A stretch of DNA of 64,000 bases. Origin: Chromatiales bacterium (GTDB lineage: Bacteria; Pseudomonadota; Gammaproteobacteria; Chromatiales; Chromatiaceae). The position numbers were made by a program, and so were the translations under genes. The stretch lies in NCBI GenBank assembly GCA_024762475.1, contig JANTHJ010000005.1:1-64000 (forward strand). Reading direction: 5' to 3'. The notes below the pieces were generated by a model. The model did not search any database. It saw nothing but the letters and a program-made list of their open reading frames with translations, and was not told the origin of the DNA. Below are positions 59,278 to 64,000 of the stretch, in pieces. Positions within the stretch are counted from its first letter, which is position 1. Every line of letters starts with the position of its first letter.

Positions 59278-59538
59278 TCACAGAGACTTGATCCGGGCGC
59301 TCAGGCGACTCTTGTGGCGCGCGGCCTTGTTCTTGTGGATCAGGCCCTTGCAGGCGAGGCGGTCGAGCAGTGGCACGGCCTTCTTGTAGGCCTCCTGGGC
59401 ACCTTCCTTGTCACCCGCAGCGATGGCGTTGATCGTCTTCTTGAGCTCAGTGCGCATCATGCTGCGACGGCTCGCATTTTGCTGACGGTGCTTTTCCGCC
59501 TGACGGGCGCGCTTGCGTGCTTGGGGGGAATTGGCCAC
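59278..59538 (-). CDS. rpsT: 30S ribosomal protein S20
   Basis: Small-subunit primary rRNA-binding protein, 86 residues, very basic. [20 protein letters not shown] at the N-terminus and [21 protein letters not shown] at the C-terminus (here 21 residues, key elements [12 protein letters not shown]) match S20. It is divergent from murJ, the conserved arrangement in gammaproteobacteria. Confidence 0.97.
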   Translation of the reverse strand: MANSPQARKRARQAEKHRQQNASRRSMMRTELKKTINAIAAGDKEGAQEAYKKAVPLLDRLACKGLIHKNKAARHKSRLSARIKSL

Positions 59539-59686
59539 TTCAGTTGCTCCTGAATTCGTTCGGCTTTGTAAAAAGACGGCGAATTATGGGGAGGCGGGCA
59601 ATGCTTGTCAAGGCGAAATTGGTGGCCGCGCGCGGCCCTGTCGCGCGGTTGGCGGTTGTTGTTGCCGGACGGGCATATTCGGGATA

Positions 59687-61267
59687 ATGCCGGCCCGCAT
59701 CCCTGTTCCGGAGAACCGTCCCCTGTCCCTGTTCCGCTCTCTGTCCACGGTAGGTGTCTTCACCCTCGGCTCGCGCATTCTCGGCTTCGTGCGCGACCTG
59801 GTGTTGGCGCATGTGTTTGGCGCCAACGCCATGACCGACGCCTTCTTCGTGGCCTTCAAGATACCCAACTTCCTGCGCCGCCTGTTCGCGGAGGGCGCCT
59901 TTGCCACCGCCTTCGTGCCGGTGCTGACCGAGTACAAATCCAACCGGGATCCGCGTGAACTGCGCGAATTCATCGATCACGTGGCCGGGACCCTGGGGCT
60001 TGTCCTGCTGGTCGTGTCGCTGCTGGGGATGGTGGCTGCACCGCTGGTGGTGGGGCTGTTCGCCTTCGGCTGGGTCATGGACGGCGCGACCGAGAAGCTG
60101 GATCTGGCCACGCAGATGCTGCGCCTGACCTTTCCCTACCTGCTCTTCATCTCGTTGACTGCCTTCGCCGGCGGCATCATGAATGCGTGGAACCGCTTCG
60201 CGGTGCCGGCCTTTACCCCTGTGTTGCTCAACTTGTCATTGATCGGGTGTGCCCTATGGCTGGCGCCCCTGATGGAGCAGCCGGTGACGGCCCTGGCCTG
60301 GGGCGTATTGATCGCGGGTATCACCCAGTTCGTGTTCCAGCTGCCCTTTCTGCACCGCCTGGACCTGTTGCCGCGCCCGCGCCCTCACCTGGGCGATCCG
60401 GGCGTGCGACGGATTCTCAAACTCATGGTGCCCGCGCTTTTTGCGGTTTCGGTCACCCAGATCAATCTGCTATTGGACACGGTGCTCGCCTCTACGTTGG
60501 TCAGCGGCAGTATCTCCTGGCTCTATTATTCGGATCGCCTGATGGAGTTCCCCCTTGGTGTGCTGGGTGTGGGACTGGGCACCGTGCTTCTCCCCCGGCT
60601 GTCTCGCGAGCAGGCGGAACAGGATCCGGGCGAATTCGATCGCACCCTCGATTGGGGGCTGCGCATGGCGTTGGTCTTCGGCTTGCCCGCTGCGGTGGGG
60701 CTGGGAGTGCTGGCCGGGCCCATCATCAGCACCCTGTTCCAGTCGGAGGTGTTCACCCCTCATGATGTCGGCATGGCGCGGCTGAGTCTGATGGCCTACG
60801 CCAGCGGCCTGTTGGCATTCATCTTTATCAAGGTGCTTGCGCCCGGCTACTATGCCCGCCAGGACACCCGCACGCCGGTACGTATCGGCGTGATCGCCAT
60901 GGTGGCCAATATGGTCCTCAATCTGGTCCTGATCTTCCCCCTGAAACATGCCGGCCTGGCGCTGGCGACCAGCCTCGCGGCCTACCTGAACGCGTGGTTG
61001 CTGTGGCGGGGGTTGGTGAAGGCGGGGCGCTACACCGCGATGCAGGGCTGGTCGGGGCTTGTCGCGAAGGTGTTGCTTGCCTGCGCGGGTATGGCGCTGG
61101 TGCTGTCCTGGGGCGCCGGCGAGCTGGACAGCTGGTTCGAGGCGGGACACGGCAGTCGCGCCCTGCGTCTGGGCGGCTGGATTCTTGCTGGTGGCAGCGC
61201 CTACTTCGGGATACTCATTGCGACAGGGCTGCGGCCGGCCATGCTGCGCCGCTCAGGAGGTGTTTGA
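59687..61267 (+). CDS. murJ: Lipid II flippase MurJ (MviN)
   Basis: Integral membrane protein (526 residues, about 14 helices) that flips lipid II across the inner membrane for peptidoglycan synthesis. The family opening STVGVFTLGSRILGFVRDLV and FFVAFKIPNFLRRLFAEGAF, then FATAFVPVLTEYK, are plain. The ATG at 59687 is the nearest start to the family N-terminus; alternatives a few codons downstream are possible, and the longer frame overlapping rpsT is rejected. The last base is shared with the lspA start (TGATG). Confidence 0.95.
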   Translation: MPARIPVPENRPLSLFRSLSTVGVFTLGSRILGFVRDLVLAHVFGANAMTDAFFVAFKIPNFLRRLFAEGAFATAFVPVLTEYKSNRDPRELREFIDHVAGTLGLVLLVVSLLGMVAAPLVVGLFAFGWVMDGATEKLDLATQMLRLTFPYLLFISLTAFAGGIMNAWNRFAVPAFTPVLLNLSLIGCALWLAPLMEQPVTALAWGVLIAGITQFVFQLPFLHRLDLLPRPRPHLGDPGVRRILKLMVPALFAVSVTQINLLLDTVLASTLVSGSISWLYYSDRLMEFPLGVLGVGLGTVLLPRLSREQAEQDPGEFDRTLDWGLRMALVFGLPAAVGLGVLAGPIISTLFQSEVFTPHDVGMARLSLMAYASGLLAFIFIKVLAPGYYARQDTRTPVRIGVIAMVANMVLNLVLIFPLKHAGLALATSLAAYLNAWLLWRGLVKAGRYTAMQGWSGLVAKVLLACAGMALVLSWGAGELDSWFEAGHGSRALRLGGWILAGGSAYFGILIATGLRPAMLRRSGGV

Positions 61268-61746
61268 TGCCGGGGTTCCTGCTGGTCAGTCTGATCGTAT
61301 TGATCCTCGATCAACTCAGCAAGTGGTGGATACTGCAGCACTTCCACGAACACGAGGTGTTGGTGGTCTGGCCCGTCTTCAATCTCACCCTGGCCTTCAA
61401 CAAGGGGGCCGCCTTCAGTTTTCTGGCGGATGCGGGCGGCTGGCAGCACTATCTGTTCGTGGGGCTGGCGGTGTTGGTCTCGCTGTTCCTGGTGATCTGG
61501 CTATGGCGCCTGCCGAAAGGGCGTCTGCTCGAGGCCTGGGGGCTGGCGCTGATCCTGGGCGGTGCCCTGGGCAACCTCGTCGATCGCCTGTTGCGCGGCC
61601 AGGTGGTGGATTTCCTGCAGTGGCACTGGGAGGCGCACTACTTTCCTTCCTTCAACCTCGCGGATAGCGCCATTACGCTGGGTGTCGTGCTGCTGTTGCT
61701 GGATGCACTACGCGGAGAGTCGCGCAAACAGGGTAATGTCAGATAA
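61267..61746 (+). CDS. lspA: Lipoprotein signal peptidase LspA
   Basis: Aspartic membrane protease cleaving prolipoprotein signal peptides. The product is 159 residues with four membrane helices. The catalytic Asp pair is in LGNLVDRLLRGQVVDF and FNLADSAITLG, and FNKGAAFSFL is the conserved early motif. The usual proteobacterial order is ribF-ileS-lspA. Here lspA is fused by overlap to murJ and precedes ribF, separated from it by a candidate small-RNA gene. Lipoprotein substrates such as ApbE are encoded in this window. Confidence 0.95.
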   Translation: MPGFLLVSLIVLILDQLSKWWILQHFHEHEVLVVWPVFNLTLAFNKGAAFSFLADAGGWQHYLFVGLAVLVSLFLVIWLWRLPKGRLLEAWGLALILGGALGNLVDRLLRGQVVDFLQWHWEAHYFPSFNLADSAITLGVVLLLLDALRGESRKQGNVR

Positions 61747-61758
61747 ATCCTACAAATT

Positions 61759-61778
61759 GTATCGGCATTGTCCGATAC
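61759..61778 (+). promoter_or_regulatory. Palindrome upstream of the candidate small RNA
   Basis: Perfect 7-base arms GTATCGG and CCGATAC around a 6-base spacer. The 6-N6-6 geometry resembles sites of GacA-type regulators (TGTAAG-N6-CTTACA), although the bases differ. It ends about 29 bases before the predicted 5' region of the RNA. Confidence 0.5.
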
Positions 61779-61804
61779 CGCGGTCTAAAGTGGCTGGGCA
61801 TACT

Positions 61805-61926
61805 CTCTCCACCGCTGCAGGGATGGAGACCGGACAGGAGGTCCGGCAGCCAAGGAGGCACTCTTCAAAGGATTGAATAGACCGGCGGTGTAAGCCCGCT
61901 CCCACGGATGGGGGGCGGGCTTTTTT
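61805..61926 (+). ncRNA. Candidate CsrA/RsmA-sequestering small RNA (RsmY/RsmZ/CsrB type)
   Basis: An intergenic stretch of about 120 nt with seven GGA triplets (61821, 61825, 61832, 61837, 61854, 61870, 61906). Five of them fall in predicted hairpin loops: 61807-61828 (stem CTCCA/TGGAG), 61830-61846 (CCGGAC, loop AGGAG, GTCCGG), 61849-61859 (GCC, loop AAGGA, GGC), 61864-61877 (TTCAA, loop AGGA, TTGAA) and the terminator hairpin 61893-61921, loop CGGA. Six Ts follow. GGA in hairpin loops is the binding signature of CsrA/RsmA, and the length matches RsmY. The 5' end is estimated. An ACCGGCGGT stretch recalls the FMN riboswitch, but the rest of that motif is missing. Confidence 0.7.
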
Positions 61927-61981
61927 GGTGCCTGCCGTCCGCGTTGCCTCTGCTTTCTGAATCCACATTACCTTTCCACGA

Positions 61982-61987
61982 TATAAT
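61982..61987 (+). promoter_or_regulatory. -10 element for ribF-ileS
   Basis: A perfect TATAAT, 30 bases before the ribF start and downstream of the small-RNA terminator, so ribF-ileS likely has its own promoter. The -35 region is weak. Confidence 0.5.
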
Positions 61988-62016
61988 CACGCGCTTGTTT
62001 CTATTGGGGGAGCGGC

Positions 62017-62982
62017 GTGTTACTGATTCGCGGCCAGCACAATCTGCGCGAGAACCACCGGGGTTGTGTCGCCACCATCGGTAACTTCGACGGTGTCCAC
62101 CTCGGCCACCAGGCGGTCTTCGAGGCGCTCAAGGAACGCGCCACGGAGTACCAGCTGCCCTCTCTGGTCATCACTTTCGAGCCGCAGCCGCTGGAGTATT
62201 TCCGTCCCGACGAGGCCCCGCCGCGCCTGATGCGGGCGCGGGAGAAGCTGGAATGCATCGAACGGGCCGGCATCGACCGCGTATTGTTGCTGAGATTCGA
62301 CCAGGATCTGGCCCTGATGACCGCGCAGGATTTCATCCGCGAATATCTGGTGGAGGCACTGGGGATACGTCATCTCTACGTCGGGGACGATTTTCGCTTC
62401 GGTCGCGACCGGCGGGGAGACGTCGAGCTGCTGCGTGATCAGGGCCAGCAGTTGGGGTTTCAGGTGGAAAGCCTGGAAACGGTGAGCGACACCTGCGGCC
62501 GGATCAGCAGTACGCGCATCCGTGAGGCGCTGGCGGCCGGTGATCTGGCTACCGCACGTTGCTGTCTGGGGCGTGATTTCAGCGTCAGTGGCCGGGTGGC
62601 GCACGGCCATCGACGCGGCAGGAGCATCGGCTTTCCGACCATGAACGTGGGGCTGGCGCGGCGTCGCAGCCCGATCCGGGGCGTGTTTGCGGTGCGGGTC
62701 GAAGGACTGGGCCCGGAGTTGCGCCCTGGTGTGGCCAATGTCGGGAACCGTCCGACCCTGGCGGGCGACGACCGTTTCCTGCTCGAGGTTCACTTGTTCG
62801 ACTTCGATCGCGAGGTCTATGGCGAGCAGGTGAAGGTCCATTTCATCCAGCGTATCCGGGACGAAAAGAAATTCGAATCATTCGACGCACTCCGTGAGCA
62901 GATCCAGCACGACGCAGAGCAGGCCAGTGCGGTACTGGCTCGTGACGTATCCCATTGCATTACCCATCAGGCGACACCGTGA
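62017..62982 (+). CDS. ribF: Bifunctional riboflavin kinase/FMN adenylyltransferase
   Basis: Makes FMN from riboflavin and FAD from FMN. The product is 321 residues. The N-terminal adenylyltransferase domain has [19 protein letters not shown] (HxGH nucleotide site) and [10 protein letters not shown]; the C-terminal kinase domain has [11 protein letters not shown] and [10 protein letters not shown]. The start is a GTG at 62017 with GGGGGA 5 bases upstream. The stop overlaps ileS as GTGA. FAD made here is the co-substrate of ApbE (19283-20350). Confidence 0.96.
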   Translation: MLLIRGQHNLRENHRGCVATIGNFDGVHLGHQAVFEALKERATEYQLPSLVITFEPQPLEYFRPDEAPPRLMRAREKLECIERAGIDRVLLLRFDQDLALMTAQDFIREYLVEALGIRHLYVGDDFRFGRDRRGDVELLRDQGQQLGFQVESLETVSDTCGRISSTRIREALAAGDLATARCCLGRDFSVSGRVAHGHRRGRSIGFPTMNVGLARRRSPIRGVFAVRVEGLGPELRPGVANVGNRPTLAGDDRFLLEVHLFDFDREVYGEQVKVHFIQRIRDEKKFESFDALREQIQHDAEQASAVLARDVSHCITHQATP

Positions 62983-64000
62983 GCGATTACAAAGACACCC
63001 TCAACCTCCCCAAAACTGCCTTTCCAATGAAGGCCAACCTGGCCCAGCGCGAGCCGCAGATGCTGCAGCGCTGGGAGTCTGAGGGGCTGTATCACAAGAT
63101 CCGGCAGGCGTTCGAGGCACGGCCGAAGTTCATCCTGCACGACGGTCCTCCCTACGCGAACGGTGACATCCATATCGGGCATGCGGTCAACAAGCTGCTC
63201 AAGGACATGATCGTGAAGTGCCGTACCCTGGACGGCTTCGATGCGCCCTATGTCCCCGGCTGGGACTGCCACGGCCTGCCGATCGAACTGCAGGTGGAGA
63301 AGAAGGTGGGCAAGCCGGGGCAGAAGGTCAGTGCGGCGGAGTTTCGTCAGGCCTGCCGTGACTACGCCTTCAAGCAGGTGGACCGGCAGCGGACCGACTT
63401 CAAACGACTGGGGGTGCTGGGCGATTGGGACGATCCCTATCTCACCATGAACTTCCGCCAGGAGGCGGACATCATTCGCTCCCTGGGAAAGATCGCCGCG
63501 CGGGGACATATCGTGCAGGGTGCCAAGCCGGTGCACTGGTGCATCGATTGTGGTTCTGCGCTGGCCGAGGCGGAGGTGGAGTACAAGGACAAGGAATCCT
63601 GGGCCATCGACGTGCGCTTCGCCGCGGTCGACCCGGACGGGCTGGTGGCGCGTTTCGATCCCGAGAACCCCGGTGAGGGCCCGGTATCGGTGGTGATCTG
63701 GACCACCACGCCCTGGACCCTGCCGGCCAACCAGGCAGTGGCGCTGAACGCCGACCTGGAATATGTCCTGATCCAGGCGGGCGAAGAGCGCCTGGTGCTG
63801 GCCGAGGGCATGCTGGAGTCGGCGCTGGCCCGCTATGGCATTGAGGACTGGGAGGTGCTGGGCATCACCCGCGGGGCCGAACTCGAACACCTCAAGCTGC
63901 GCCACCCCTTCTACGACCGTGAGGTGCCCATCATCCTGGGGGAACACGTCACCCTGGACGCCGGTACCGGCGCGGTGCATACGGCGCCCGGTCACGGCGT
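62979..64000 (+). CDS. ileS: Isoleucyl-tRNA synthetase, 3' end outside window
   Basis: Charges tRNA-Ile with isoleucine. The first 340 residues are present and the frame is open to the window edge. The N-terminal [19 protein letters not shown], the HIGH signature in [29 protein letters not shown] and the start of the editing domain ([16 protein letters not shown]) are typical of bacterial IleS. The GTG start at 62979 overlaps the ribF stop codon. KMSKS and the C-terminal zinc region lie beyond the window. Confidence 0.96.
   Translation, partial: MSDYKDTLNLPKTAFPMKANLAQREPQMLQRWESEGLYHKIRQAFEARPKFILHDGPPYANGDIHIGHAVNKLLKDMIVKCRTLDGFDAPYVPGWDCHGLPIELQVEKKVGKPGQKVSAAEFRQACRDYAFKQVDRQRTDFKRLGVLGDWDDPYLTMNFRQEADIIRSLGKIAARGHIVQGAKPVHWCIDCGSALAEAEVEYKDKESWAIDVRFAAVDPDGLVARFDPENPGEGPVSVVIWTTTPWTLPANQAVALNADLEYVLIQAGEERLVLAEGMLESALARYGIEDWEVLGITRGAELEHLKLRHPFYDREVPIILGEHVTLDAGTGAVHTAPGHG

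Noticed and set aside
61881-61910. FMN riboswitch in front of ribF
   Set aside because: ACCGGCGGT and a following GCCCGC match part of the FMN riboswitch core, and ribF is downstream. The conserved 5' GGGCxGGGTGAAA-type box and the 3' CCGACGGT/GTCCGGATG box are missing, and the GGA-loop hairpins explain the region better.

Overview
The window is a GC-rich stretch of gammaproteobacterial chromosome. Nearly every gene is an intact housekeeping, motility or signalling gene in compact operons with 1-20 bp overlaps. Several blocks keep the gene order I know from Pseudomonas aeruginosa: cytochrome c4-dsbA-EEP-GGDEF; pyrC'-pyrB-pyrR-yqgF-algH-tonB-gshB-pilGHIJ-chpA-chpC; ispB-rplU-rpmA-obgE-proB-rpsT-murJ-ribF-ileS. 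A transketolase-gap-pgk-pyk-fba cluster, with an aldolase that reads like the Calvin-cycle class II subtype, suggests an autotrophic Chromatiales-like sulfur or hydrogen oxidiser. The lineage is inference; no RuBisCO or sulfur-oxidation gene is in the window.

Layout. 1-8 kb: a 5'-truncated dihaem cytochrome c, dsbA, an EEP-family hydrolase and a diguanylate cyclase; a zinc-ribbon protein of unknown function; an orphan yidD coupled to a HIT-like phosphorylase; htpX, a ybaN-type membrane protein, greB and a CoA-binding protein. 8-14 kb: a MinD/FlhG-like ATPase with an altered Walker A motif, divergent from an HDOD-GAF histidine kinase that overlaps a REC-PAS-GGDEF-EAL regulator. 14-21 kb (minus strand): an inactive dihydroorotase homologue, pyrB, pyrR, yqgF, algH, tonB, apbE, gshB. 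21-32.6 kb: two exported proteins, then the Pil-Chp twitching chemosensory cluster with a 1892-residue ChpA. 33-39 kb: rsmE, metF, ahcY (behind an S-adenosylhomocysteine riboswitch), metK, a DUF2189 membrane protein and a thioredoxin-like protein. 39-46.5 kb: the carbon-metabolism operon. 46.7-54.6 kb: srkA, a glutaredoxin-like gene, purC, an orphan antitoxin-like gene, a chemoreceptor, a Sel1-repeat protein, typA. 54.6-64 kb: tRNA-Pro(CGG), ispB, rplU-rpmA-obgE-proB, rpsT, murJ-lspA, ribF and the start of ileS.

The non-coding features stand out most. Between lspA and ribF lies an unannotated locus of about 120 nt with seven GGA motifs. Five of them sit in hairpin loops, it ends in an intrinsic terminator, and a palindrome lies upstream: the architecture of a CsrA/RsmA-titrating RNA (RsmY/RsmZ/CsrB type). 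Two inverted copies of an approximately 240-249 bp element with terminal inverted repeats and flanking TA lie 26 kb apart, one supplying the chpC stop codon. The c-di-GMP enzymes, the Pil-Chp system and the candidate Rsm RNA together suggest a surface-attachment/motility switch, but the link between them is inference.
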